NCBI GenBank assembly: GCA_015056725.1
Contig: SVFS01000014.1
Location: 1 to 43,752, forward strand
Length of the DNA stretch: 43,752 nucleotides
Direction: 5' to 3'
DNA from: Lachnospiraceae bacterium
GTDB lineage: Bacteria > Bacillota > Clostridia > Lachnospirales > Lachnospiraceae
In this document: one piece after another, positions 24,091-33,508 of the stretch
Position numbering within the stretch: position 1 is the first letter of the stretch
Layout: every line of letters begins with the position of its first letter
Notes under the pieces: generated by a model
Seen by the model: the letters and a program-made list of their open reading frames with translations, nothing else
What the model was told of the DNA's origin: nothing
Databases searched by the model: none
Position numbers and translations under genes: made by a program

Positions 24091-25104
24091 CTATTTGTGG
24101 TTTTTTGATTTCAACTTCCTTTTACCTAAAATGATATTGGTTATATAAGTAATAACTGCTGCAAATATAATTGTAGCGACCAATGAAATGATAAAATAAG
24201 ATACAGGTTCTATTTTACCAAGCAAACGGTCGTAAAAGCTTTGGATGACATATAGTACGCTATGGTGACATAAATAAACAGCGTATTCTATACTACATAA
24301 AAAACTGATGACAGGACTTTCGGAAGTGTTTTTCCATATAGGTTCGGTCCGCATAAAAACAATGAAAAGAAGCGGTGGAACAAGCAATTTTTTGATAAGA
24401 TACGGAAATGGCATTTCTACGAAAAGGAGTACGCCGATAAAAGCAAGAAGTAACCACCATATGATACGTGGCATATTTTCTAATTGGTCTTCAAAATGAT
24501 AAGTCAGCATACCAACCCAGAAAATAGCAGCACAGGTAATGAGGTGCACTTCATCAGGAAAGCCGGTCCAGGTAAAATGATAGTTCAGTATAAAAAGAAC
24601 AGTCATAATAACCGAGCCGATAAGCTTACTTTTACGATACATGAACTGTAAAACCGGAAAAATAATATAAATAGCGACAATAATCGTCGTATACCATTCT
24701 CCGACCAGAGCCATACTAGGTATGCCGATAAAACCGATGTAATGATCAATACCAAGAATGGAATAAATAAACCACCAAAGCGGTTTTCCGGCGATAATAT
24801 TATTATGAAGAACTACGGTATAACCTAGAAAAACAAGGATATAGGTAATATAAAATGCCGGAAAAATAGAAAGCCATCTTTTTTTATAGAAAGACTTTAA
24901 AGAAAGCTTTTCTCCATAAATTCGAGCAAGGCAATTACCGGAAATCAGTAAAAACAGAGTAGTTCCGAGATGACCCCAATCGCCGTTGGCATAATAGAGG
25001 ACAAACCCCTGTTTTCCGGTAATGACTATATAATGAAAGAAAAAGACTGCGAAAATAGCGACAAGTCTTAAACGGTCTAAATAATTCTTTTTAACAGGTT
25101 GCAT
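24091..25104 (-). CDS. Membrane acyltransferase (acyltransferase family 3)
   Basis: 337 residues from the ATG at 25104, which has AAGGAG a few bases in front on the minus strand; the frame stays open another 39 codons but that part has no ribosome site. The start KKNYLDRLRLVAIFAVFFFH, with a conserved Arg pair and His in the first helix, is typical of OafA/NodX-type acyltransferases. About ten membrane helices follow (GHLGTTLFLLISG, KKRWLSIFPAFYITY). Such enzymes transfer acetyl or other acyl groups to exported polysaccharides or lipids. The acceptor is unknown and no envelope polysaccharide cluster is adjacent. Confidence 0.85.
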   Translation of the reverse strand: MQPVKKNYLDRLRLVAIFAVFFFHYIVITGKQGFVLYYANGDWGHLGTTLFLLISGNCLARIYGEKLSLKSFYKKRWLSIFPAFYITYILVFLGYTVVLHNNIIAGKPLWWFIYSILGIDHYIGFIGIPSMALVGEWYTTIIVAIYIIFPVLQFMYRKSKLIGSVIMTVLFILNYHFTWTGFPDEVHLITCAAIFWVGMLTYHFEDQLENMPRIIWWLLLAFIGVLLFVEMPFPYLIKKLLVPPLLFIVFMRTEPIWKNTSESPVISFLCSIEYAVYLCHHSVLYVIQSFYDRLLGKIEPVSYFIISLVATIIFAAVITYITNIILGKRKLKSKNHK

Positions 25105-25241
25105 AAAGCGCTCCTTATCTGCACAATTTCCAAAATCAGAAACATTTAAAAGCCGGTAGGCATAATGCTTTGTAAGCATTTTAAACAGATACAGAATATC
25201 ATAATAATAAAAATAGCGCAAATCTTATAGGGGATTTCCAC

Positions 25242-25325
25242 GGTGATAATAGGGACTATTATCTGACTTACCAGTTCGGTATCTTCTTGTATAAAGGCGA
25301 TGCAGATGGAGAAGAATATTATTAA
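25242..25325 (+). pseudogene. Possible orphan 3' end of a lost gene
   Basis: A plus-strand frame reads GDNRDYYLTYQFGIFLYKGD then ADGEEYY before TAA at 25323-25325. There is no start with a ribosome site. Its style (aromatic and acidic, protein-like) and the proper terminator 27 bases later suggest the tail of a deleted gene. I do not recognise the family, and chance cannot be excluded. Confidence 0.25.
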
Positions 25326-25352
25326 ATAGTAGCGATATTATATACAAAAGCC

Positions 25353-25387
25353 GGCTAAATCCTTTAACAGAATTTAGCCACTTTTTA
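25353..25387 (+). terminator. Rho-independent terminator
   Basis: GGCTAAAT (25353-25360) and ATTTAGCC (25372-25379) form a stem followed by ACTTTTT. No intact plus-strand gene precedes it, which supports a lost gene just upstream. Confidence 0.7.
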
Positions 25388-25389
25388 GG

Positions 25390-25418
25390 TTGAAGAGAAA
25401 GCAGTTTTTCATTACAAT
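25390..25418 (+). promoter_or_regulatory. Sigma-A promoter for pyruvate kinase
   Basis: TTGAAG (25390-25395) and TACAAT (25413-25418) are separated by 17 bases, and the pyk start is 33 bases downstream. Confidence 0.55.
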
Positions 25419-25450
25419 GAGTACTGGTAAAAAAGTATGAGGAGATAATT

Positions 25451-26863
25451 ATGAGAAAGACAAAGATTATATGTACAATTGGACCGGCAAGCCAGAATGA
25501 AGAAACCCTGACACAGATGTGTCTGGAGGGAATGAATGTTGCCAGATTAAATTTCTCACATGGTGATCATGCAGAACAGCAAAACAAGGTGGATTTGATT
25601 AAGAGGGTACGTGAAAAACTGAATTTGCCGATTGCTATGATGTTAGATACAAAAGGACCGGAATATCGAATTAAAACATTTGAAAACGGTAAGATTTTCT
25701 TAAAGGATGGAGATACTTTTACATTTACAGTAGATGATGTGGTGGGAAACCAGGAAAGAGTATCTGTGAATTTTCCACAGCTTATTAAAAATCTGAAAGT
25801 CGGCGATACCATTATGGTAAGTAATGGACTTATCATTTTTGAAGTTGTCAAATTAAAAGGAAATGATGCGATTTGTAAGGTGATTTCCGGTGGAGAAGTA
25901 TCCGATAAGAAGAGCATGAATTTCCCCAATAAAGTGATGAGTGGGGAATATTTAAGCGAAAAGGATAAAGAAGATTTATTATTTGGTATCCGTAATGAAA
26001 TGGATTTTGTGGCAGCCTCTTTTGTGTCTACCAAACAAAATGTAATGGATTTGCGTAAGTTTTTGGATGAAAATGGCGGAAGTGAAATTGATATTATAGC
26101 CAAAATTGAAAATAGGGCAGGTATCGATAATATTGAAGATATATGTGAAATTGCAGATGGTATTATGATTGCCAGAGGTGACCTTGGGGTAGAAATTCCT
26201 TCCATGGAAGTGCCGGCAATTCAGAAGTATCTGATTAATAAATGCAGGCTTCTCGGAACCAGAGTTATTACAGCAACAGAAATGCTGGAAACAATGATTC
26301 ATAATCCACGTCCTACGAGAGCAGAGCTTTCCGATGTGGCGAATGCAGTATATGACGGATCTTCTGCAATTATGCTTTCCGGAGAGACGGCAGCAGGTAA
26401 ATATCCGGTAGAAGCACTCAAAAATATGGTAGCAATTGCAGAATATACAGAAAGTCAGATTCACTATAAAAAGCGTTTCAAAAATACAGAATTTGAAATC
26501 CGCAATGTTATTGATGCGATGTCACATTCTACCGCTTCCATGGCAATTGATGTAGATGCAAAGTGTATCGTGGTAAGCTCCTTTACCGGCAGAACAGCAA
26601 GAATGGTAAGCCGTTTCCGTGCACCGGTAGATATTCTTGGCCTTACAACTTCTGAAAAGGTATGGAGAAAATTGAATTTAAGCTGGGGTGTAACTCCGGT
26701 TATGTGTGAAGAATTTGATTCTATGGAAGTATTATTTTACAATGGTATGCATAAAGCAAAAGAAGTACTTTCCCTTAAAAAAGATGATACTGTAGTATTA
26801 ACAGGTGGTGTTGTAGGACGCTCCGGTAGTACAAATACGATTCGTGTGGAAAAAATTCACTAA
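25451..26863 (+). CDS. pyk: Pyruvate kinase
   Basis: 470 residues. Glycolytic enzyme converting phosphoenolpyruvate and ADP to pyruvate and ATP. Motifs: MRKTKIICTIGPAS, GMNVARLNFSHGDH, MLDTKGPEYRI, IIAKIENRAGI, ARGDLGVEIP, ITATEMLETMIHNPRPTRAE and MLSGETAAGKYPVEAL. The C-terminal regulatory domain (CIVVSSFTGRTARMVSRFRA) is present, but the extra PEP-utilising domain of the longer Bacillus form is absent. The substrate loop has ATEML rather than the common ATQML, a conservative change near the active site. GAGGAG precedes the ATG and the gene is closed by its own terminator. Confidence 0.97.
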   Translation: MRKTKIICTIGPASQNEETLTQMCLEGMNVARLNFSHGDHAEQQNKVDLIKRVREKLNLPIAMMLDTKGPEYRIKTFENGKIFLKDGDTFTFTVDDVVGNQERVSVNFPQLIKNLKVGDTIMVSNGLIIFEVVKLKGNDAICKVISGGEVSDKKSMNFPNKVMSGEYLSEKDKEDLLFGIRNEMDFVAASFVSTKQNVMDLRKFLDENGGSEIDIIAKIENRAGIDNIEDICEIADGIMIARGDLGVEIPSMEVPAIQKYLINKCRLLGTRVITATEMLETMIHNPRPTRAELSDVANAVYDGSSAIMLSGETAAGKYPVEALKNMVAIAEYTESQIHYKKRFKNTEFEIRNVIDAMSHSTASMAIDVDAKCIVVSSFTGRTARMVSRFRAPVDILGLTTSEKVWRKLNLSWGVTPVMCEEFDSMEVLFYNGMHKAKEVLSLKKDDTVVLTGGVVGRSGSTNTIRVEKIH

Positions 26864-26888
26864 AAACAACCATAGTATTTATGAAAAT

Positions 26889-26920
26889 AGGAAGTAGCAT
26901 ATATGCTGCTTCCTATGTTA
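26889..26920 (+). terminator. Hairpin after pyruvate kinase
   Basis: AGGAAGTAGCAT and ATGCTGCTTCCT form a near-perfect 12-base stem with a tiny loop, followed by an AT-rich tail with few consecutive Ts. Confidence 0.65.
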
Positions 26921-26963
26921 TTATATATGATATGAAACTTTAGAGGAAAAAGAGGAGAGAAAA

Positions 26964-28322
26964 ATGGAGAATCGTGAAAGTTTTAAATCAAGACTGGGAT
27001 TTATCCTGGTTAGTGCAGGTTGTGCCATCGGAATTGGTAATGTGTGGAGATTTCCTTATGTTACAGGTCAAAATGGTGGCGGTATATTTGTACTGTTTTA
27101 CTTATTGTTTTTATTGATTATGGGTGTGCCTGTTCTGACAATGGAATTAGCTGTAGGCCGTGCCAGCAAAAAAAGTATTATGCCGGCATATCAGGCATTA
27201 CAGAAACCGGGACAGAAATGGCATTATCACGGATGGCTTGCTGTTGCAGGTAACTACATTTTGATGATGTACTACACAACAGTTTCAGGTTGGATGATAT
27301 GCTATTTCTTTAAATTCTTGACAGGCTCGTTTAAATCCGGTATGGATACAGAGGCAGTAAATGGCGTCTTTGGAGCAATGCTTGGAAATCCGGCTGAAAT
27401 GACATTTTGGATGGTTGTAACAGTTGTAGGTGGTTTCCTTGTATGCAGCTTTGGTTTACAGAATGGTATTGAAAAGATTACAAAGTGGATGATGCTTGCT
27501 CTTCTTGCATTAATTGTGATTCTTGCAGGACACAGCTTATTATTAGAAGGCGGTGGAGAAGGTGTAGCATTTTACTTGTTGCCGGATCTAGAAAAAGCAA
27601 AAGCAGTTGGAATCGGTAATGTGATTACTGCAGCAATGAACCAGTCTTTCTTTACACTCAGCCTTGGTATTGCTTCCATGGAAATCTTTGGTAGTTATAT
27701 GAAGAAAGACCATACGCTTGGAAGCGAAGCAGTTCGTATTTGTGCATTGGATACTTTTGTAGCTTTTATGGCAGGTATGATTATTTTCCCTGCATGTTTT
27801 GCTTTTGGTGTAGAACCGGATGCGGGCCCACCACTTATTTTCCAGACACTTCCAAATGTATTTATCAATATGGCAGGTGGAAGAGTATGGGGAACATTGT
27901 TCTTCCTGTTTATGACATTTGCCAGCTTTTCAACCGTTATTGCTGTGTTTGAAAATATTCTTGCAAGTGTTTGTGATATTTGGGAAATCAGCAGAAAGAA
28001 ATCTGCGATTATTAATGGTATCATTTTATTAGTTACAAGTATGCCATGTGTACTTGGCTATAATGTATGGAGCAATTTACGTCTTATCGGAGGAAGAGAT
28101 GTACTTGACAGTGAAGATTTCATTGTAAGTAATTTATTGCTTCCAATCGGATGTCTCATTTTCTTGTTATTCTGTACTACAAAATGGGGATGGGGATTTG
28201 ATAATTACATGGAAGAAGCCAATACAGGTAGTGGTATTAAATTACCGAAACAGTTGAAATATTATTTCAAATATATTTTACCGGTACTGATTCTTGTTAT
28301 TTTGATTACCGGTTTGATTTAG
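26964..28322 (+). CDS. NSS-family sodium-dependent transporter (SNF)
   Basis: 452 residues, eleven to twelve membrane helices. The opening FKSRLGFILVSAGCAIGIGN followed by VWRFPYVTGQNGGGIFVLFY is the neurotransmitter:sodium symporter signature, with the unwound helix 1 GxGNxWRFP that binds Na+ and substrate. Later segments FFTLSLGIASMEIFGSYM and FMTFASFSTVIAVFEN fit helices 6 and 8. Bacterial members of this size carry amino acids such as tyrosine or leucine with Na+, and the substrate is not readable here. GAGGAGAG precedes the ATG. Probably a single-gene unit. Confidence 0.94.
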   Translation: MENRESFKSRLGFILVSAGCAIGIGNVWRFPYVTGQNGGGIFVLFYLLFLLIMGVPVLTMELAVGRASKKSIMPAYQALQKPGQKWHYHGWLAVAGNYILMMYYTTVSGWMICYFFKFLTGSFKSGMDTEAVNGVFGAMLGNPAEMTFWMVVTVVGGFLVCSFGLQNGIEKITKWMMLALLALIVILAGHSLLLEGGGEGVAFYLLPDLEKAKAVGIGNVITAAMNQSFFTLSLGIASMEIFGSYMKKDHTLGSEAVRICALDTFVAFMAGMIIFPACFAFGVEPDAGPPLIFQTLPNVFINMAGGRVWGTLFFLFMTFASFSTVIAVFENILASVCDIWEISRKKSAIINGIILLVTSMPCVLGYNVWSNLRLIGGRDVLDSEDFIVSNLLLPIGCLIFLLFCTTKWGWGFDNYMEEANTGSGIKLPKQLKYYFKYILPVLILVILITGLI

Positions 28323-28465
28323 ACGAAAAAACTCTAATTTGCGAAAAATTGTTAAAAGTCTGGCGGAATATGCGATGTATCGAGGTTGCCCTATTTTTCC
28401 GACTAAAATATACTTAACAGAGTGAAACAACTCACAATATGTAATTTTGTTAAGGGGATAGTAGG

Positions 28466-28999
28466 ATGGAGAAGATATGTTTATCGGCTACCAAAGATCA
28501 GGAAAAAATGTACAAATTAATTGATGATTTGATGAAAGCAGACAAAGAGTTTCAAATCGTAATTACAGTACCGTCTTCGGGAACGAAAGAAAATGAAAGT
28601 GAAACAGCACCGCTTCGAGCTATGTCTGTTGCGGAGAAAGAGGTTACATATGATTTGGAATGTGATGTGACCGATATGATTCATGAAATAGGAGTCCCGG
28701 CGCATATCAAAGGATATCAATATCTTAGAGAAGCGATTATGATGTGTGTGAAGGATATGGAGATGCTGAACTCTATTACGAAGCTTCTGTATCCGACCAT
28801 TGCGGAGCGTTATCAGACAACACCGAGCAGAGTGGAGAGAGCAATTCGTCACGCAATTGAGGTGGCATGGAATAGAGGACGGATGGAAACGTTGGAGGCT
28901 CTTTTTGGATATACTGTTAATATCGGAAAGGGAAAACCAACTAATTCGGAATTTATTGCTCTTATAACGGACAGACTGAGACTGAAATATCGAGAATAA
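28466..28999 (+). CDS. Spo0A C-terminal DNA-binding domain protein lacking the receiver
   Basis: 177 residues. From about residue 66 onward it matches Spo0A_C closely: [39 protein letters not shown], the recognition helix [16 protein letters not shown] and [20 protein letters not shown]. Ordinary Spo0A has about 260-270 residues with an N-terminal receiver. Here the first 60 residues contain no DD pocket, no phospho-acceptor Asp motif and no Lys loop. In place of the receiver are a short helix ([20 protein letters not shown]) and a polar linker. It should still bind 0A-box-like DNA but cannot be switched by phosphorylation in the usual way. AAGGGGATAG precedes the ATG. It is 58 bases upstream of glgA. 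Confidence 0.85.
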   Translation: MEKICLSATKDQEKMYKLIDDLMKADKEFQIVITVPSSGTKENESETAPLRAMSVAEKEVTYDLECDVTDMIHEIGVPAHIKGYQYLREAIMMCVKDMEMLNSITKLLYPTIAERYQTTPSRVERAIRHAIEVAWNRGRMETLEALFGYTVNIGKGKPTNSEFIALITDRLRLKYRE

Positions 29000-29057
29000 T
29001 TACGTGCAAAAATTGCAAAGCAATTTAAGTATATAAGCAAAAGGAAGAGAGAAACAT

Positions 29058-30506
29058 ATGAAAAAGATACTTTTTGTAGCATCGGAAGGTGTACCATTTA
29101 TTAAAACAGGAGGATTGGCAGACGTTGTTGGTTCATTACCAAAATGTATTGACAAGGAATACTATGATGTACGTGTCATTATTCCGAAATATTCCTGTAT
29201 GTCTGACGCAGTAAAAGCGCAGATGAAATATAATGCACATTTTTATATGGACTATAATTGGAAAGATGTATATGTAGGTATTTTGGAAGCGGAAGTGGAC
29301 GGTATAAAATACTATTTCGTTGATAATGAAGATTACTTCACAGGATTCAAACCATATACAGATGATGCTCTTTTTGAAATCGAAAAGTATGCATTTTTCA
29401 GTAAAGCATGTTTATCCGCACTTCCGATTATCGGATTCAGACCGGATGTCATCCATTGTCATGACTGGCAGACAGGTCTTGTGCCGGTATACTTACACGA
29501 AAGATTCCAGGGAAATGAATTTTTCCATGGTATTAAGACAGTAATGACTATCCACAACCTGAAATTCCAGGGTAAATGGTCAGTAGAAGATGTAAAGAGT
29601 ATCACAGGTCTTGCTGATTACTTCTTTACACCGGATAAATTAGAAGCATATAAAGATGCGAACCTCTTAAAAGGTGGTCTTGTATTTGCAGATGCGATTA
29701 CAACAGTTAGTGATACTTACGCAGAAGAAATCAAGACAGAGTTTTATGGAGAAGGCTTGAATGGTCTGATGTGTGCACGTTCAGGTGACTTACGCGGTAT
29801 CGTAAATGGTATTGATTATGATGAATTCAATCCGACTACAGATAAGTTCCTGCCATATCCATATGATGCATCTAATTTCAGAAAAGAAAAGATTAAAAAT
29901 AAGAAAGCATTACAGAAAGAGCTTGGCTTAGAAGAAAACGAAAAGATTATGATGATCGGTATCGTATCCCGTCTGACAGACCAGAAGGGCTTCGACTTAA
30001 TTGCTCATGTAATGGACGAAATGTGTCAGGATGCTGTACAGTTCGTTATTCTCGGTACAGGTGAAGAACAGTATGAAAATATGTTCAGACACTTTGACTG
30101 GAAATATGCAGGAAAAGTATCTGCTCATATTTATTACTCTAACGAATTATCTCATAAGATTTATGGAGCATGTGATGCATTCCTGATGCCATCCTTATTT
30201 GAACCATGCGGACTTTCCCAGCTGATGAGCTTACGTTACGGTACACTTCCAATCGTAAGAGAAACAGGCGGTTTAAAAGATACAGTTGAGCCATATAATG
30301 AATATGAAGGCAAAGGTACAGGCTTTAGCTTTGTAAACTACAATGCACATGAAATGCTTGCAACAGTAAGATATGCTGAAAAAGTATACTACGATAAGAA
30401 ACGTGAATGGAATAAGATGGTTGACCGTGCTATGGCAGCTGATTTCTCCTGGAGCGTATCAGCGGGCAAATATCAGGAAATGTATGATTGGTTGATCGGA
30501 TACTAA
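29058..30506 (+). CDS. glgA: Glycogen synthase (ADP-glucose, GT5)
   Basis: 482 residues, the normal bacterial GlgA length. ASEGVPFIKTGGLADVVGSL holds the KTGGL ADP-glucose-binding motif. HCHDWQTGLVPVYL, TIHNLKFQG and VNGIDYDEFNP are typical, as are IVSRLTDQKGFDLI and the C-terminal LMPSLFEPCGLSQLMSLRYG with the E-x7-E type retaining site. It extends alpha-1,4-glucan chains from ADP-glucose. The other glycogen genes (glgC, glgD, glgB) are not in this window. The preceding gene is the receiver-less Spo0A-like protein with a 58-base gap, so they may share a transcript. GAAGAGAG precedes the ATG. Confidence 0.96.
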   Translation: MKKILFVASEGVPFIKTGGLADVVGSLPKCIDKEYYDVRVIIPKYSCMSDAVKAQMKYNAHFYMDYNWKDVYVGILEAEVDGIKYYFVDNEDYFTGFKPYTDDALFEIEKYAFFSKACLSALPIIGFRPDVIHCHDWQTGLVPVYLHERFQGNEFFHGIKTVMTIHNLKFQGKWSVEDVKSITGLADYFFTPDKLEAYKDANLLKGGLVFADAITTVSDTYAEEIKTEFYGEGLNGLMCARSGDLRGIVNGIDYDEFNPTTDKFLPYPYDASNFRKEKIKNKKALQKELGLEENEKIMMIGIVSRLTDQKGFDLIAHVMDEMCQDAVQFVILGTGEEQYENMFRHFDWKYAGKVSAHIYYSNELSHKIYGACDAFLMPSLFEPCGLSQLMSLRYGTLPIVRETGGLKDTVEPYNEYEGKGTGFSFVNYNAHEMLATVRYAEKVYYDKKREWNKMVDRAMAADFSWSVSAGKYQEMYDWLIGY

Positions 30507-30562
30507 AATCCGTTCGAACGATTAATATATAGATTAATTTTAGATAAAAGTCAGGTATCTAT

Positions 30563-32191
30563 ATGACACAAACTAAGGAAAGAAAAGACAATTTCGTGGT
30601 TCAGGCGGGGATTCTTGCCATGGCAGGTATTATCGTCCGAATCATAGGTCTTTTGTACAGAAGTCCTCTCGCCGAAATCATCGGTGACGAAGGCAATGGA
30701 TATTATAGCTTTGCGTATAATATCTATACAATTATATTATTGATTTCATCCTACAGTATTCCGTCGGCGATAGCGAAGGTTATGGCACAGAGAATTGCTT
30801 TTGGAGAGTATAGAAATGCACATCGGTTATTCAGATGTGCACTTCTTTATGTTGTGGTAGTTGGTCTTATAGGAAGCGGAGTGGCATATTTTTGTGCACC
30901 GTTTTTGGTAGTGGAAAACGCAGTGCCGGTCCTTCGGATCTTTGCACCAACGATATTCTTCTCCGGCTTACTTGGCGTCCTTCGAGGCTATTTCCAGGCG
31001 CAGAGAACAATGGTGCCTACATCTGTTTCCCAGATACTGGAGCAGATATTGAATGCGTGCGTCAGCGTGTTTGCAGCGTGGCTGTTTATTCATCTCATGA
31101 CAGGAAATGACACGACACAGAAAGCCATCCGCGGAGCTTCGGGAAGTGCTATCGGTACAGGATGTGGTGTAGTAGCAGCACTGTTATTTATGCTGTTTAT
31201 TTACCTTCGCAGACGCAAATCCATTATGGAAGAGATTGCCAATGATCAAACAGAGCATGAAGAAAGCTACAAAGAACTGTTTAAGGTGATTTTGCTTGTG
31301 GTGACTCCGTTCATTTTGAGTACCTTTATTTATAATCTGAGTACATCTCTGAATCAGACGATTTATAGCGAATTGATGATGAGCGTGAAAAACATGTCGG
31401 AAGAAACGGTTGCGACGATGTACGGTATCTTTGCAGGTAAATCGGTGGTAATCACAAACATTCCGATTGCTTTTGGCTCTGCAATGGCAGCTGCACTGAT
31501 TCCGGGTGTATCAGCAGCATATGCAAAGAAAAATATGGAAGCATCCAGAAGCAAAGTAAACCTTGCGATTAAAGTAACGATGCTGATTTCCATTCCGTCT
31601 GCAGTAGGCTTATTTGTATTGGCTCATCCGATTGTAAAACTTCTGTTCCCGCAGAAAGCATCATTGGATACAGCAGTAGCGATACTTCGGGTGCTTGCAA
31701 TTTCAGTTGTATTTTATGGCTTGTCCACTCTGACGAATGCTGTGCTTCAGGGAATCGGAAAAGTAAATCTTCCGGTATGGCATGCTTTAGCGGCGTTGAT
31801 TGTACAAGTAGTTGTGCTGGTTGTACTTTTAATATTCACGGATATGAATTTATATGCACTTGCCATTGCAAATATTTGTTATAGCCTGCTGATGTGTATC
31901 TTGAACAGCAGAGCAGTGAATAAATATCTGGAATATAAAGAAAATGTGATGCAAACGTTTGTCAGACCGTTTTTCGCGGCGGCTTGTATGGGAGCTGTGG
32001 CATACGGAGTTTACTTCGTTTTTGCACTTATGATGGATGAGAGAATCGCACTGATTCCGGCATTGCTGGTGGCGGTTATTGTGTATTTTATCTTTGTAAT
32101 TAAATTCCGTGCCGTGACAGAAGAGGAACTTCGGGCAATTCCGAAAGGAACGAAGTTGGTAGTGGCGGCGAAAAGGCTTAAGTTGTTGTAG
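30563..32191 (+). CDS. Lipid-linked polysaccharide flippase, SpoVB/YtgP-like (MATE fold)
   Basis: 542 residues with about fourteen membrane helices. The opening NFVVQAGILAMAGIIVRIIG, then EGNGYYSFAYNIYTIILL and VLRGYFQAQRTMVPTSVSQI are characteristic of the SpoVB/YtgP/MurJ branch of the MOP superfamily, which flips lipid-linked cell-wall precursors across the membrane. Which of the branch members this is (MurJ-like housekeeping or SpoVB for spore cortex) cannot be told from sequence. It starts 56 bases after glgA with only a weak ribosome site (GTCAGGTA). A strong terminator follows. Confidence 0.9.
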   Translation: MTQTKERKDNFVVQAGILAMAGIIVRIIGLLYRSPLAEIIGDEGNGYYSFAYNIYTIILLISSYSIPSAIAKVMAQRIAFGEYRNAHRLFRCALLYVVVVGLIGSGVAYFCAPFLVVENAVPVLRIFAPTIFFSGLLGVLRGYFQAQRTMVPTSVSQILEQILNACVSVFAAWLFIHLMTGNDTTQKAIRGASGSAIGTGCGVVAALLFMLFIYLRRRKSIMEEIANDQTEHEESYKELFKVILLVVTPFILSTFIYNLSTSLNQTIYSELMMSVKNMSEETVATMYGIFAGKSVVITNIPIAFGSAMAAALIPGVSAAYAKKNMEASRSKVNLAIKVTMLISIPSAVGLFVLAHPIVKLLFPQKASLDTAVAILRVLAISVVFYGLSTLTNAVLQGIGKVNLPVWHALAALIVQVVVLVVLLIFTDMNLYALAIANICYSLLMCILNSRAVNKYLEYKENVMQTFVRPFFAAACMGAVAYGVYFVFALMMDERIALIPALLVAVIVYFIFVIKFRAVTEEELRAIPKGTKLVVAAKRLKLL

Positions 32192-32242
32192 AGTTCCACA
32201 TAGAAATTGAAATGTAGAATATAGATTGGATAATGAGGTTAG

Positions 32243-32288
32243 AACCCTTCTACAGAATTAGATTTATGATTTTGTAGGAGGGTTTTTT
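32243..32288 (+). terminator. Rho-independent terminator after the flippase
   Basis: AACCCTTCTACAGAA and TTTTGTAGGAGGGTT form a long stem with G-T pairs, ending in TTTTTTG. Confidence 0.85.
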
Positions 32289-32331
32289 GTGTATTATAAT
32301 TAAATGATTATATCTTATGCTATAAAAAACA

Positions 32332-32360
32332 TTGACTTTTACGTCTATTAAAAACATAAT
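32332..32360 (+). promoter_or_regulatory. Sigma-A promoter for the AraC-type regulator
   Basis: TTGACT (32332-32337) and CATAAT (32355-32360) with a 17-base spacer, about 50 bases before the regulator start. Confidence 0.6.
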
Positions 32361-32411
32361 AACAAGCATAGAGGTCAATAATAAAAGCAAATGAATTATT
32401 GGTGGGAACTT

Positions 32412-33341
32412 ATGAAGAAGGTAAAAAATCAAATTGAATTTCGACGTTATGATTTGTCAGGGAATGAACCGATTCTTCTCATGGATGTAGACACATGGAA
32501 GAAATGCTATCCTGATGGTTCAAGAATATTGCACTTTCATAACCTGATGGAAATTGGATTTTGCCATGTAGGAGATGGAAAGTTAGTATTTGGGGAAAAT
32601 GAACGTATATTTTCCAATAATATGATTTCTATTATTCCGGCAAACATGGCTCATGGTACATTTAGTGATACAAATCAGTTTGGCCATTGGCACTATATAT
32701 TTTTTGATGTGAAAAATGTAGCACTTGAGTTATGGGGAGATGATCAAGTTTTTTTAAATGATTTTTTAGCGCAGGTTAATCAATTCGGATATTTTTTTCA
32801 AGTGGAAAAACATCCTATGATAACAGAAACTATTAGATTAATTATTTGTGAATATGAGAATCAACAGGAATTTTATCATGAAAGCATAAAAGGTCTACTG
32901 AAAAGTTTAGTCTTACAAATATACAGACTCAATCCTAATGATATTGCTGGAATCGGTAATCTTTCGAAAAATGGTCAGATTATCAAAATAGCTATTAAAT
33001 ATATTTGCGATCACTATTCGGAACAATTAAAAATACAAATGATTGCAGATGAATGTGGACTTAGTGAACCGCATTTTCGCAGAATTTTTAAACAAACTAT
33101 GAATATGTCGGCTTTAGAATATATTAATTACATACGAATTCAAAAAGCATGTGAGTTCTTAAGCACAACTGACAAATCAATGACAGAGATTTCGGATATT
33201 GTTGGCTATGAGTCTATTTCAACATTTAACAGAAATTTTGGGAAGATAGTAGGTTTATCACCATATCAATGGAAGAAAAATCCGGATAATCATACAGGCA
33301 AATTGCTTGAGTTTAAAATATCTTCACTTAAAGGATGGTAG
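32412..33341 (+). CDS. AraC-family regulator of the beta-galactoside cassette
   Basis: 309 residues from the ATG at 32412, chosen because GGTGGG lies six bases in front; an in-frame ATG 21 bases earlier has no ribosome site. The N-terminal half is a cupin-like sensor (LHFHNLMEIGFCHVGDGKLV, then IPANMAHGTFSD). The C-terminal 100 residues are the AraC double HTH: LKIQMIADECGLSEPHFRRI then MTEISDIVGYESISTFNRNF and the closing GLSPYQWKK. It should sense a galactoside-derived ligand and activate the transporter and beta-galactosidase genes that follow on the same strand. Confidence 0.9.
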   Translation: MKKVKNQIEFRRYDLSGNEPILLMDVDTWKKCYPDGSRILHFHNLMEIGFCHVGDGKLVFGENERIFSNNMISIIPANMAHGTFSDTNQFGHWHYIFFDVKNVALELWGDDQVFLNDFLAQVNQFGYFFQVEKHPMITETIRLIICEYENQQEFYHESIKGLLKSLVLQIYRLNPNDIAGIGNLSKNGQIIKIAIKYICDHYSEQLKIQMIADECGLSEPHFRRIFKQTMNMSALEYINYIRIQKACEFLSTTDKSMTEISDIVGYESISTFNRNFGKIVGLSPYQWKKNPDNHTGKLLEFKISSLKGW

Positions 33342-33350
33342 GAAAATTAA

Positions 33351-33390
33351 AAATGTGCATTTTCGAGGTGATCGGAAATGCGCATTTTTT
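33351..33390 (+). terminator. Terminator between the regulator and the transport genes
   Basis: AAATGTGCATTT and AAATGCGCATTT pair over 12 bases (one G-T) around a 13-base loop and are followed by TTT. The regulator is therefore transcribed separately from the genes below. The region 33391-33508 should hold their promoter, but I see no clear consensus. Confidence 0.7.
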
Positions 33391-33508
33391 GATTACTATC
33401 AAGAACACAAGAATAGAATGTTTTTATATAATTTTATTGTGATATACAAGAGAAAAGTGCACATTTCTCCAAACAATTTTTCTATAGTTATAAATTTTGG
33501 AGGGTAAT

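Noticed and set aside
25105-25221. A 39-residue N-terminal extension of the acyltransferase
   Set aside because: AAGGAG sits directly before the ATG at 25104, and the sequence after it is the canonical family start. The extension is aromatic-rich and has no ribosome site.
28323-28465. Remains of a receiver domain upstream of the Spo0A-like gene
   Set aside because: In a reading by eye, all frames contain stops and no DD pocket or phospho-acceptor motif can be pieced together, so a simple frameshifted Spo0A is not supported.
33307-33507. A 66-codon frame overlapping the end of the AraC gene
   Set aside because: It runs through the terminator at 33351-33390 and the leader of the next gene, without protein-like pattern or ribosome site.
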